DNA of 56,545 nucleotides from Candidatus Cloacimonetes bacterium HGW-Cloacimonetes-1 (GTDB lineage Bacteria; Cloacimonadota; Cloacimonadia; Cloacimonadales; Cloacimonadaceae): NCBI GenBank assembly GCA_002841975.1, contig PHBQ01000004.1, positions 1 to 56,545 of the forward strand, read 5' to 3'. Shown piece by piece: positions 1 to 8,464 of this stretch (position 1 is its first letter; each line of letters starts with the position of its first letter). The notes under the pieces were generated by a model. It saw only the letters and a program-made list of their open reading frames with translations, ran no database searches and was not told where the DNA came from. The position numbers and the translations under genes were made by a program.

Positions 1-1350
1 GAATGGGCCATAACCATAATCAAAACAGACTGGTCCCATAATGTCTTCTACATAAGAGGGATAGATAAAGCCATCGCTGGTATTGGTGCCGTTTTTGGCT
101 ATACTATGGTCCCCTGCATCAAATACGGAAGCCATAAAACTATTGCCATAATCCCAGAAGCGGGAGCCCTTGGCAGTCAACAGGTTAATGACCTGAAAGT
201 GGCGGATCAAGGATTGATCTACCAGTTTCTTAAACTGTGCTAAATCATTTATTATCAATTCTCTGCCTCGATCAAAAGACAATCCTGCCGGAGTGTATCC
301 TCCGTCATAGACGGCATGGCAAGAAGTCTGATCCGAGATCAGTTCGGCTTTGATATTGTGAGTATCGACATATTCCAGTAAATCTACGATATTACCGTGA
401 TATGCGATTGAGAGCGGTTGTTTGGAAATGCGAAACTCCGCGACCCAAGCAAAGATTTCTGCCAAATCAGCGGATACCCGATTGACCCAGCCCTGAGAGT
501 GCCTGGTCTCGATCCGGCTGTAGTCCACCTCGGCAATGATCCCGATTCCACCGGCAATTTCTACGGCTTTGGCTTGAGCACCGGACATTCCACCCAATCC
601 GGATGAGATGTAAAGAACGCCTGCCAAATCTTCATGCTCCGGGATTCCCAAATATTTTCTGCCGGCACCCAGCAGCGTGATATAAGTGCCGTGGACTATG
701 CCCTGAGGACCGATATACATCCATCCCCCGGCCGTCATTTGTCCGTAGTTTGCTACTCCGAGAGCAGTTAAACGTTTAAAATCTTCAGGGTTGTCCCACT
801 TACCGATCACCAAACCATTGGTAGAAATCACTCTGGGTGCTTCCGGGCGGGAGGGAAACAGTCCCAAGGGATGTCCGGATGCCATGACCAAAGTCTGCTC
901 CGCGGTCATATTCTCCAAATATTTCATGATCAATTGATACTGCATCCAGTTCTGGCATACTTGCCCAGTTTCACCATAAGTCACAAGTTCGTAAGGGTAT
1001 AAGGCAATATCAAAGTCCAGGTTGTTATCGATCATCACCTGGATTCCACGAGCGGCAGTGATGCCTTTGTAATCTTCGATCGGCTTGCCAAAGATACGCC
1101 CCTGGGGACGATAGCGGTAGCCATAGATGCGGCCCATAGTCTTGAGTTCTTGCAAAAACTCCGGCGCAAGGGTGGAGTGCAACTCCGTAGGAATATAGCG
1201 TAGAGCATTCTTCAAAGCTGTGGCAATCTCGGCTGTAGTCAGGCTTAATCCCCGGTCTGGGGCGCGCCTGATACCCGGCTCAAACACCGGTACGGGAGGG
1301 AGGATATTGTCCAAAGTGATTGTCATAGCTCCATTGATTGTGGTCGTCAT
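1..1350 (-). CDS. hutU: urocanate hydratase (partial, C-terminus beyond window)
   Basis: Converts urocanate to imidazolone propionate with NAD+ as an electrophilic cofactor, the second step of histidine degradation, in the cytoplasm. 450 codons are readable from the ATG at 1350 to the window edge. Recognisable blocks include the glycine-rich GLGGMSGAQ stretch, SDQTSCHAVYDGGYTPAG, and near the edge DIMGPVCFDYGYGPF. The TSCH/GGY version resembles the longer urocanases (about 670 residues, animal and Bacteroidota type) rather than the roughly 555-residue Pseudomonas type, so about a third is probably missing. The start directly abuts the stop of the upstream gene (TAA then ATG) and its ribosome-binding site AAGAGG lies inside that gene, so the two are probably translationally coupled. 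No other hut gene is visible. Function is confident; membership of the long subfamily is from memory of motifs. Confidence 0.95.
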   Translation of the reverse strand, partial: MTTTINGAMTITLDNILPPVPVFEPGIRRAPDRGLSLTTAEIATALKNALRYIPTELHSTLAPEFLQELKTMGRIYGYRYRPQGRIFGKPIEDYKGITAARGIQVMIDNNLDFDIALYPYELVTYGETGQVCQNWMQYQLIMKYLENMTAEQTLVMASGHPLGLFPSRPEAPRVISTNGLVIGKWDNPEDFKRLTALGVANYGQMTAGGWMYIGPQGIVHGTYITLLGAGRKYLGIPEHEDLAGVLYISSGLGGMSGAQAKAVEIAGGIGIIAEVDYSRIETRHSQGWVNRVSADLAEIFAWVAEFRISKQPLSIAYHGNIVDLLEYVDTHNIKAELISDQTSCHAVYDGGYTPAGLSFDRGRELIINDLAQFKKLVDQSLIRHFQVINLLTAKGSRFWDYGNSFMASVFDAGDHSIAKNGTNTSDGFIYPSYVEDIMGPVCFDYGYGPF

Positions 1351-2646
1351 TTAAACCTCTTTCTTGTGTTTATTTATCATGATATTCAATATTGTTTTGT
1401 CGGCGTTTTGCATGCCGGTTCCCACCAGCTCAGCCAGATTGTCTATAGTTTCATCCACATCATCGGTCACGATTCCATCATTCCCGGAAACACAGAGATT
1501 TCCCAAGGCCAGGAGGGCAGATTGGACGGCGGCACTGGTATTGGTAGCCACTTTGAGTGAGCACCCTTCTTTGGCACCATCGCAAACCATTCCGGCAGTG
1601 TTACCGATCATGTTTTTGATAGCATATTCGATTTGGCGCAGGTCACCATCAAGGAGGTAAACAATCCCGCAAGCAGCACCCGCAGCAGCAGAAAGGCAGC
1701 CACAGAGACAGGAGAGGACGCCGATCTTGTTTTTGATATGCACAGAGACAAGATGTCCCAATGCTAAGGCTCGGAACAGCTTATCATCGTCACAATGTCT
1801 CTTTTCCGCGACGGCAATAATCGGCAAAGTGATCGAGAGACCTTGATTGCCGCTTCCAGAATTACTGATCACCGGTAGGCTGCATCCGCTCATTCTGGCA
1901 TCGGTAGCAGCGGCAGTGAGAGCCATGGCGTAGTGATGAAGATCATCACCTAGGATTCCGCTCCGGATTTGCTCCATGATAGTCCTGCCAACAGCGATCC
2001 CGGAGGATTGCTCCAGTCCCAGTTCTGCAATCTTGCGATTGAGTTCATTACCAAGGTTGATGGTACTGAGTTCGGCAAAATCTACAGACTGGCAAAATGT
2101 GTAATAATCCCCAACTTTGAGATCTTTACAAGTGACCAGATCGGTATTTGTTTCGATATTCAAATCTTTGTGAAATAGCACTTTGCCATCTTGCTCCAAG
2201 TGCATTAACCAATTGTGCCGACGGTAAATAATAGCAGTGGATGATCCCGTAGGTGAGGATATGCAAGCTTCAATCCAGATTTTCTCCGTTGTATCCGCCA
2301 GCTTAATATCGACCTGCTTGAGCATTTGTTTAGCTTGTTCCAAGAGCTCTGGAGAAACATTGGAAAGGACTTCTAAACCCTTTTCCGGCAAAGCGATCAG
2401 AGACCCCAGCGCAGCCGCAATTCCCAGCCCGATCATACCGGTTCCGGGGATCCCGACTCCCATCCCATTTTTGAGGATATTGGGGCTCACTTTCACCGAG
2501 ATACGATCGATCTCAGAGCTTCCCAGTGAAGCCGCATGAGCACAGGCCAAAGCTACTGCAGCAGGCTCTGTACAGCCCATAGCAGTATTCGTTTCTTGTT
2601 TTAACAAGCGTAAAATACGCAAATTCTTAGCGTGAGGTTCTACCAT
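1351..2646 (-). CDS. cyuA: L-cysteine desulfidase family protein (CyuA/YhaM, UPF0597)
   Basis: Members break L-cysteine into pyruvate, ammonia and sulfide using a [4Fe-4S] cluster and are related to the alpha domain of L-serine dehydratase. The 431-residue protein has the N-terminal MGCTEPAAVALA motif with a conserved Cys, a central SNSGSGNQGLSITLP block, and a C-terminal Cys pair in GMVCDGAKEGCSLK; these Cys are candidates for cluster binding. An in-frame ATG lies ten codons upstream, but I chose the ATG at 2646 because AAAGGAT sits at the right distance before it. A promoter-like pair precedes it. Its stop abuts the start of urocanate hydratase, which suggests one amino-acid catabolic operon. 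A serine dehydratase-like activity on another substrate is possible, because this family is poorly separated by sequence. Confidence 0.85.
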   Translation of the reverse strand: MVEPHAKNLRILRLLKQETNTAMGCTEPAAVALACAHAASLGSSEIDRISVKVSPNILKNGMGVGIPGTGMIGLGIAAALGSLIALPEKGLEVLSNVSPELLEQAKQMLKQVDIKLADTTEKIWIEACISSPTGSSTAIIYRRHNWLMHLEQDGKVLFHKDLNIETNTDLVTCKDLKVGDYYTFCQSVDFAELSTINLGNELNRKIAELGLEQSSGIAVGRTIMEQIRSGILGDDLHHYAMALTAAATDARMSGCSLPVISNSGSGNQGLSITLPIIAVAEKRHCDDDKLFRALALGHLVSVHIKNKIGVLSCLCGCLSAAAGAACGIVYLLDGDLRQIEYAIKNMIGNTAGMVCDGAKEGCSLKVATNTSAAVQSALLALGNLCVSGNDGIVTDDVDETIDNLAELVGTGMQNADKTILNIMINKHKKEV

Positions 2647-2662
2647 AAAATCATCCTTTATT

Positions 2663-2692
2663 TTACTAAATCTCAAGTATGGAAAATGTCAA
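2663..2692 (-). promoter_or_regulatory. putative sigma70-type promoter for the cyuA-hutU pair
   Basis: On the minus strand a perfect -35 box TTGACA (2692-2687) is followed after 18 bases by TAGTAA (2668-2663), a moderate -10 box, ending 16 bases before the chosen cyuA start. This is pattern only; the short leader would be unusual but possible. Confidence 0.45.
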
Positions 2693-2790
2693 GTAATTTC
2701 GCTGTTAATCCACGACAGTGTTTCACGTCTGATCGTAGTTTTTTATTCAGCCCATTCTCGAAATCACAATCGCCCCGGGAGCGCAAGGTC

Positions 2791-2878
2791 ATTACTCGGT
2801 TGTTTCAATCCCGGGTGACTCCCTCGTGAACCCCTCGTGAAGCCCTTGTCGCCACGAGGGAATCGCAACAGAAGTGCG
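2791..2878 (+). repeat. dispersed palindromic repeat, family 1, copy A
   Basis: Two tandem CCCTCGTGA units (2821-2829 and 2832-2840) are followed by CACGAGGG (2853-2860), able to form a hairpin. The flanks (CATTACTC on the left, GAAGTGCGAC on the right) match less well to copies B, C and D at 18062, 40484 and 54328. It lies between two divergent genes, so it is not a terminator. Confidence 0.85.
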
Positions 2879-2923
2879 ACGGTTTTATGTGACATCCTTA
2901 CAGGTGGTAACGCTGGCGCAATG

Positions 2924-2968
2924 CTCCGAACCCATCGCTATTGGATTTCGCCCAACCGTGCTAACTTT
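2924..2968 (+). repeat. dispersed repeat, family 2, copy 1
   Basis: This 45-base segment beginning CTCCGAACCC and ending GCTAACTTT matches the reverse complement of 40351-40395 at 40 of 45 positions. Both copies lie within about 150 bases of a family 1 repeat. No coding function is evident. A further small hairpin, GATGCC-AATC-GGCATC, lies just beyond at 3017-3032. Confidence 0.8.
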
Positions 2969-3181
2969 GTCAACACTTCGAGCTCCGCAATTAGGATGAA
3001 AATGTCGAGCGCTGATGATGCCAATCGGCATCTTAAAAATATGGGTGGGAGGAGTCAGCGGACTTAATCTGGGGTTAAAATCATTAAAAAGCACAAATCC
3101 CTTGCGGAAATTGCAAAAAATAGAAAAAAAGAGTTGACTTGATTTGGGGCAAAAAAAAAGTAAGAAAACGGGATATTAAGT

Positions 3182-3859
3182 ATGAAGAAATTGATAATCG
3201 CAATAGACGGACCTGCCTCTTCGGGGAAGAGCACCACAGCAAGACTGCTGGCACAAAAGTTAGGATATGCCTATCTGGATACCGGTGCCATGTATCGGGC
3301 TTGTGCCTTGTACTCCCTCCAAAAGTCGATTTCTATTACGGATATTCCCGCTGTCACGGATATGATGGCCTCTATCGAGATCAGTATTCGCAACGAGCAA
3401 GCCGGCAATCGGATATATTTGGAAAACGTCGATGTCACGGATGCAGTACGCGAAGAGCATATTTCCAAACTGGCATCCGACATCTCTGCCTTGGCCGTGG
3501 TACGTACCCAGATGGTGGACTTACAGCGCAAATTAGGCAATCAAGGCGCAGTGGTAATAGATGGCAGAGACATTGGAACAGTTGTGTTTCCGAATGCAGA
3601 TTTTAAGTTTTTCATGGTTGCTGATGCTGAGGTGCGAGCCCAACGTCGGTGGACAGAATTACAATCCAAAGGCTTGAGTTCTATATTTGAAGAAGTTCTT
3701 TCCGAGCTTATAGAGCGTGATAAAAATGATTCGACTAGGGAGATTGCACCGCTGCGAGCAGCTGATGATGCTATCCCGATCGACACAACCAAATTGGATG
3801 TGGATGCGCAAGTAGATCTGCTCCTGAGTTACATCTTGCCCTCCGTGGAGGATATTTGA
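3182..3859 (+). CDS. cmk: cytidylate kinase
   Basis: Phosphorylates CMP and dCMP to the diphosphates using ATP, in pyrimidine salvage. The 225-residue length is normal for the short bacterial form. The P-loop GPASSGKST is at residues 9-17, followed by the family motif YLDTGAMYRA, VDGRDIGTVVFP-like block (VIDGRDIGTVVFPNADFK) and a C-terminal ERDKNDSTREIAPL lid region with the expected Arg residues. The ribosome-binding site before the ATG is weak. The stop overlaps the TTG start of ispH by four bases, so this is the first gene of a cmk-ispH-rpsA operon, an arrangement known in several bacterial groups. Confidence 0.96.
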   Translation: MKKLIIAIDGPASSGKSTTARLLAQKLGYAYLDTGAMYRACALYSLQKSISITDIPAVTDMMASIEISIRNEQAGNRIYLENVDVTDAVREEHISKLASDISALAVVRTQMVDLQRKLGNQGAVVIDGRDIGTVVFPNADFKFFMVADAEVRAQRRWTELQSKGLSSIFEEVLSELIERDKNDSTREIAPLRAADDAIPIDTTKLDVDAQVDLLLSYILPSVEDI

Positions 3860-4743
3860 TCATAAGATTGGCTCAGCATTCCGGATATTGTTTTGGCGTC
3901 AAACGTGCGATAGGCTTGGCCTTGGATGCGGCGCAAGATGGTAAAACAATTTATACGCTGGGGCCGATCATACACAATCCGCAAATTGTCAAAAGTTTAG
4001 AGTCCAAAGGCATTGTGGCAGTGGAAGACATCAGTGGCGTTAGAGATAGTGTGGTCGTAATTCGTTCTCATGGCATCACTCGGCAGGAGTTGGAAACACT
4101 CCAAAGCAATGGAAATACAATCATCGATGCCACGTGCCCCTATGTGAAGCGGACACATGAAATAGTTTCGAATTTGGTGGCGGAGTCTTATCCGATCATG
4201 ATCTTGGGTGATGAACAGCATCCCGAAATCATCGCCATGCTCTCCTATGGGAATGACGACACAACGGTGGTGACTAAAGATCTGGAGATAGGGGAGAGAC
4301 GGTGGCAAAAGCTGGGCTTGTTGTCACAGACTACTCAGAATGAGGAAAACCTCAAGCAGTTGGTGCAAAAATTGCTCACTAATACGAGTGAATTACGAGT
4401 TTTCAACACTATTTGTTGTGCCACCAACGAGCGGCAGGATGCTACCAAGGAACTGGCAAAGTGTAGCGATCTGATGATCGTGATAGGCGGTAAAAACAGT
4501 TCTAATACCAAGATGTTGGCAAAATTGTGTTCCTGTGTCACCACCTGTGTACATGTGGAAACCGCAGATGAGATCCATGAATATATGTTTTGCGGGAAGA
4601 GCAAAATAGGCTTGACAGCCGGTGCGAGTACACCGGATTACATGATAATATCAGTTTTTAATAAAATCAAAGAAATCTACGGGGAAATGTCCAGTGCAAG
4701 TAAGATGGAGGACATCCCTTTGTTTAAGGAGGAATCATGTTAA
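3856..4743 (+). CDS. ispH: 4-hydroxy-3-methylbut-2-enyl diphosphate reductase
   Basis: Last enzyme of the MEP isoprenoid pathway; reduces HMBPP to IPP and DMAPP with an iron-sulfur cluster. Three cluster Cys are in place: C12 in HSGYCFGVKRA, C94 in DATCPYVKRTH, and C187 in TICCATNERQ (C188 is an additional Cys). The substrate-binding RSHG, GDEQHPE and STPDYMI segments are present. The start is TTG at 3856, inside the cmk stop region and preceded by GGAGG at a good distance; no better ATG lies nearby. The 295 residues match the family. The gene ends by overlapping the rpsA start by seven bases, so all three genes are probably translated together. No fusion to S1 is present, unlike in many clostridia. 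Confidence 0.96.
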   Translation: MIIRLAQHSGYCFGVKRAIGLALDAAQDGKTIYTLGPIIHNPQIVKSLESKGIVAVEDISGVRDSVVVIRSHGITRQELETLQSNGNTIIDATCPYVKRTHEIVSNLVAESYPIMILGDEQHPEIIAMLSYGNDDTTVVTKDLEIGERRWQKLGLLSQTTQNEENLKQLVQKLLTNTSELRVFNTICCATNERQDATKELAKCSDLMIVIGGKNSSNTKMLAKLCSCVTTCVHVETADEIHEYMFCGKSKIGLTAGASTPDYMIISVFNKIKEIYGEMSSASKMEDIPLFKEESC

Positions 4744-7049
4744 ATCATGATCAAAACGAAATCAAAACCGGTTTGACAGAAGAAGAAAGCACTGTCAACG
4801 AGGAAACGACGTCAAAAGAAACAGTGGATTCGAATGTAGAAACTGTTGTGGAGGAAATCTCCGAAGTAACTGAAACCGAGCCAGAAACTGTGGAAGCAGT
4901 GATACCTGAAGAACCTATCGTTCCTGTAGTGGAGCCTGTGAAGGAGCCTGAAGCTCCGAAACCTGCACCGAAGCCACAGCCGATAATGACTCAGGAAGAG
5001 CAAAATCATTTTGATATGCTCAGTATGTACGAAGAATCTTTTTCCAATTTCAAGAAGCAACAAATTGTGGAAGGTTTAGTCGTAAATATCACAGATAAAG
5101 CAGTGTTGGTCGATATTGGCTTCAAATCTGAAGGTGAAATTCAGATCAGTGAATTTGCATATTGTGGAATTCCGGAACGCAACACCAAAATCAATGTCTT
5201 TATCAATGAGATTGAAAGCGGTGATGGCAAGCTGGTTCTTTCCAAAAAGAAAGCAGATTTCATCCTGAACATCGAAAAGATCAAAGAAGCAAATGAACTT
5301 GGAACCATTTTAAATGGCGTTATCCGCCGCAGAGTCAAAGGTGGAATGATCGTTGATGTAATGGGTATCGAAGCCTTCCTTCCCGGTTCACATATGTCGA
5401 TCAAACCAATCCCCAATCTTGATCAATTCATCGGTAAAGAAATGAGTTTCAAGGTTGTAAGTATTGATGAAGAACACCGTAATATCATCCTTTCCCGCAA
5501 ACTGGTGATGGAAGAAGAAGCCGCCGGTAAGAGAGAGGAACTTCTGGGCAAAATCCAGATTGATTCCGAGCTTGATGGAGAAGTCAAAAACATCACTCAA
5601 TATGGTGCATTTATCGATTTGGGCGGCATCGACGGCCTGTTACATTTGACAGACATGTCCTGGGGCAAAGTAAATCATCCTTCCGAAATGCTCAATATTG
5701 GCGACAAAGTAAAAGTCAAAGTCATCAATTTTGATCCCGAGACAAACAAGATTTCACTTGGTCTGAAACAACTGGTCCCTCATCCGTGGGAAAACATCGA
5801 AATCAAATACCCCGAAGGCACTAGCATCAAGGGTAAAGTCGTGAGCGTCAAGTCTTTTGGTGCTTTCGTTGAAATCGAACCGGGTGTTGAAGGTCTGGTC
5901 CATATCTCTGAAATGTCTTGGACAAAGAAGATTGCCGATGCACGTAAAATCCTCAAAGTGGGCGATTATGTAAATGCAATCGTGCTCGAAATGGACAAAG
6001 AAAACAAACGCATCTCATTGGGAATGAAACAAATGGAGCCCAATCCATGGCTTACGATCGAAGATCGTTATCCTATGGGTACAGTTCTCACCAGAAAGGT
6101 GAAGAGCCTCACAGCTTTTGGCGCATTTGTGGAGATCGAAGAAGGTATCGATGGCTTGATTCACATATCAGACATCAGCTGGACCAAACGCATCTACCAC
6201 CCCAGAGAAGTATATAAAAAGAACCAGGAAGTGGAAGCTATTGTCTTGTCGATCGACCGTGCCTTGCATCGGATCGCTCTCGGCGTCAAACAATTACATC
6301 CAGATCCATGGGAAAAACTGAATCAGTTCTTACCTGTCAATACCGAGATCAAAGGCAAAATCAGCAAGCTCATCCCCAAAGGTGTATTGGTTGATGTCGT
6401 GGTCGATGGTGACATCGTAGAAGGATTCATCCCTATTTCTCACCTGTGCTTACCTCGCTTGGAGCATTCTGAAGATGCTTTCCATGTCGGTGAAGAATTA
6501 CCGCTCAAGGTCATCGAACTGGATATGGAAAACCGTCGCCTCATCCTCTCTGTCAAAGCCTTCTTCTTCTCACGTGAACCACGTTTACAAGAAGAATACA
6601 TTGAGATTCATGAACAGTATATGCGTGAACGCTCGATGAGACAGCAGAAGAAAAAAGCTGATAAAGAAGCTCGCGAAAAATTGGCTGCTGAATCCGGTGA
6701 GACCCTGGAACACAGCGAAGACGTGCCGGTTGATCACGATGCAGAAGAGACTCTCGAGACTGAAGCTGTAGAACCTACAGAACCTACAGTAGCTGTAAGC
6801 GAAGACGTAGTAGAAACAGTTGAAGAAACCGTTGCTGAAGAAGCTGTGGTCGCAGAAACTGTGGAAGCAGTCGAAGAAACTCCTGTCGTTGAAGAAACGG
6901 TAATCGAAGAAGCTCCCGTAGTCGAAGAACCCATCGTTGAAGAAATTGTGGAAGAAGTAGTTGAGGAAGCTCCTGTGGTCGAAGAAATTATCGAATCACC
7001 GGAAGTTGTCAAAGCTCCGGAAACAACAGAAGATGAACCCAAAGCATAA
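4737..7049 (+). CDS. rpsA: 30S ribosomal protein S1 with long acidic tails
   Basis: RNA-binding ribosomal protein that helps bring mRNA to the 30S subunit. Six S1 (OB-fold) domains are visible at about residues 108-171, 190-255, 277-345, 362-430, 447-517 and 535-607; domains 3 to 5 carry the classic GAF(I/V)(D/E) and GL(V/L/I)H(I/L) patterns. The protein is 770 residues, well above the usual 550 or so. The excess is an acidic N-terminal extension of about 85 residues ending in a Pro/Lys-rich stretch, and a C-terminal tail (655-770) built from irregular Glu/Val repeats such as VVEETV and APVVEE. A strong AAGGAGG precedes the ATG, which overlaps ispH. A perfect terminator lies 22 bases after the stop. 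Confidence 0.95.
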   Translation: MLNHDQNEIKTGLTEEESTVNEETTSKETVDSNVETVVEEISEVTETEPETVEAVIPEEPIVPVVEPVKEPEAPKPAPKPQPIMTQEEQNHFDMLSMYEESFSNFKKQQIVEGLVVNITDKAVLVDIGFKSEGEIQISEFAYCGIPERNTKINVFINEIESGDGKLVLSKKKADFILNIEKIKEANELGTILNGVIRRRVKGGMIVDVMGIEAFLPGSHMSIKPIPNLDQFIGKEMSFKVVSIDEEHRNIILSRKLVMEEEAAGKREELLGKIQIDSELDGEVKNITQYGAFIDLGGIDGLLHLTDMSWGKVNHPSEMLNIGDKVKVKVINFDPETNKISLGLKQLVPHPWENIEIKYPEGTSIKGKVVSVKSFGAFVEIEPGVEGLVHISEMSWTKKIADARKILKVGDYVNAIVLEMDKENKRISLGMKQMEPNPWLTIEDRYPMGTVLTRKVKSLTAFGAFVEIEEGIDGLIHISDISWTKRIYHPREVYKKNQEVEAIVLSIDRALHRIALGVKQLHPDPWEKLNQFLPVNTEIKGKISKLIPKGVLVDVVVDGDIVEGFIPISHLCLPRLEHSEDAFHVGEELPLKVIELDMENRRLILSVKAFFFSREPRLQEEYIEIHEQYMRERSMRQQKKKADKEAREKLAAESGETLEHSEDVPVDHDAEETLETEAVEPTEPTVAVSEDVVETVEETVAEEAVVAETVEAVEETPVVEETVIEEAPVVEEPIVEEIVEEVVEEAPVVEEIIESPEVVKAPETTEDEPKA

Positions 7050-7071
7050 TAAACTCAATACAGATACAGAT

Positions 7072-7103
7072 ATGACGGCTTACCCAAGCCGTCATTTTCT
7101 TTT
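7072..7103 (+). terminator. rho-independent terminator of the cmk-ispH-rpsA operon
   Basis: Ten-base perfect stem ATGACGGCTT (7072-7081) / AAGCCGTCAT (7086-7095), loop ACCC, then TTTCTTTT. It starts 22 bases after the rpsA stop and coincides with the first good Met of the next gene. Confidence 0.85.
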
Positions 7104-8397
7104 GACGTTTGATTTTTGGCTTCCGGTCTTGCTCATGATGGTTTCGTTCTATGCGTTTCGGAGTACAGATTGGGACATGAAGCTCCAAAGAGCACTATTT
7201 AACATCCATTCAGACTGGTCCTATGGAGATAAGGCATTACTGAAGTTTGTCTATCACTATGGCAATATTCCGTCAATCCTCATAGCTTTGTCCGGATTGG
7301 TGGTATTTGCGATCAGCTTCAGTAAGAAAAAAATCATGCCCTATCGCAAGATTGGTCTGTTTTTGCTATTATCCATGATCCTGGGTCCCGGTTTGATAGT
7401 GAACAGTGTCCTCAAAGACAATTGGGGACGTCCTCGTCCTCGTGAGATTGTCGAATTTGGTGGTAAATACCAATACGAACCACTCTTGGTGTACGACTCT
7501 GCAAGTACCGGTAAGTCCTTCCCTTGCGGTCATGCCACAGTGGGATTCTATCTATTTGTTCCGTGGTTCATTTTACGCAGGCGGAAGAGAATCCTGGCGA
7601 TAGTCTCTCTGGTGGGAGGCATCGGATATGGTGGATTGATCGGCTTTGCCAGAATGGCTCAGGGCGGACATTTTGCGAGTGACGTGGTGTGGGCAGGGAT
7701 CATAGTTTATCTATGTAGTTTTCTGATCTACAGAGCATTAGGTCTGCATCGGCAATTGTGGTACATCCCCAAACATGCTGAAGTGAAGAAACTGAAATTG
7801 CATCACAAATTGATGGCACTTGGACTGGCAATACTGCTGATAGGTGGAGTGCTGCTCGCTACTCCCTACAGCAAAAAACAGATAGTGCATCTAAACACTG
7901 TTGCGGATAGCATCACACTCAGTATGGAATTGATCACGGGTGATATCACAGTTCTGCCGGATTCGATCAATTGGATGGTGTCAAATAGCAATGGTTTTGG
8001 TTTCCCCGGAAGCAAGCTGAAACTGCGACTTCGGGATAATTTGGATAATCCGATGGTATATCAAACTCAAAAGGGCTATTTTAGTGAAATCAACAACAGC
8101 ACGATCTTATATATATCATCCGGGAGAAGCAATATTCTGCGGTTAAAAACTGCAAAAGGGGATATCTCTGTAGATGTTTCACAACACCCGGAGCTGGATG
8201 GTTTGGAGTGTGAGACAGCGGAAGGAAATGTGATATTGAGCATGCCAAAGACGTCTCACAGTACTTTGTATGTAAATCCTTCGGCTAAAATAGATAAACA
8301 AAATGACAGTGTAGAAGTGGTGTTGGATGGTGCGCACGGCCAATCGGGCAGCGCATATAGTGCACATGCTAAACATGGCACGATTTTCATTAAGTAG
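7072..8397 (+). CDS. PAP2-family membrane phosphatase with C-terminal extracytoplasmic beta domain
   Basis: Type 2 phosphatidic acid phosphatases remove phosphate from lipid or polyprenyl phosphates at the membrane. The three signature motifs are present: KDNWGRPRP, SFPCGHA (Cys in place of the usual Ser of PSGH) and ARMAQGGHFASD. Several membrane helices span roughly the first 240 residues. A last helix near LGLAILLIGGVLLA is followed by about 150 residues rich in short beta-strand patterns, resembling DUF4097-type surface domains. The ATG at 7072 is used because a hydrophobic first helix follows, but it sits in the rpsA terminator stem and lacks a ribosome-binding site. Starts at 7033 or further downstream remain possible. 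Substrate unknown; undecaprenyl or lipid A phosphate are candidates. Confidence 0.8.
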   Translation: MTAYPSRHFLLTFDFWLPVLLMMVSFYAFRSTDWDMKLQRALFNIHSDWSYGDKALLKFVYHYGNIPSILIALSGLVVFAISFSKKKIMPYRKIGLFLLLSMILGPGLIVNSVLKDNWGRPRPREIVEFGGKYQYEPLLVYDSASTGKSFPCGHATVGFYLFVPWFILRRRKRILAIVSLVGGIGYGGLIGFARMAQGGHFASDVVWAGIIVYLCSFLIYRALGLHRQLWYIPKHAEVKKLKLHHKLMALGLAILLIGGVLLATPYSKKQIVHLNTVADSITLSMELITGDITVLPDSINWMVSNSNGFGFPGSKLKLRLRDNLDNPMVYQTQKGYFSEINNSTILYISSGRSNILRLKTAKGDISVDVSQHPELDGLECETAEGNVILSMPKTSHSTLYVNPSAKIDKQNDSVEVVLDGAHGQSGSAYSAHAKHGTIFIK

Positions 8398-8464
8398 AAA
8401 TAACTTTACAATTACGAGCCTCACTGCTTTTTGGAATACTAATCTTAGATGGGAGTTTAACACT

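Larger units (their letters stand above)
2647..3181. other. divergent intergenic region, 535 bases
   Basis: The gap between cyuA (leftward) and cmk (rightward) holds the cyuA promoter candidate, one copy each of repeat families 1 and 2, and a small hairpin at 3017-3032. Before cmk there is a TTGACT at 3133-3138 but no convincing -10 box at the right distance. I see no small gene with a ribosome-binding site. Confidence 0.6.

Noticed and set aside
2815-2864. CRISPR array, because of the CCCTCGTGA tandem units
   Set aside because: The units are 9 bases long with 2-base gaps and occur in inverted pairs, with no spacers and no cas genes in the window.
2885-3094. 69-residue frame on the minus strand upstream of cmk
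   Set aside because: It crosses the family 2 repeat, has no ribosome-binding site, and shows no protein motif.
6734-7042. 102-codon Ser/Thr-rich frame on the minus strand opposite the rpsA tail
   Set aside because: It is the antisense reading of the Glu/Val repeats and has no ribosome-binding site; the low-complexity composition is explained by the rpsA tail.
3856-7049. IspH-S1 fusion protein as in clostridia
   Set aside because: The ispH frame ends in TAA at 4743 and rpsA starts in a different frame with its own strong ribosome-binding site, so they are separate proteins.
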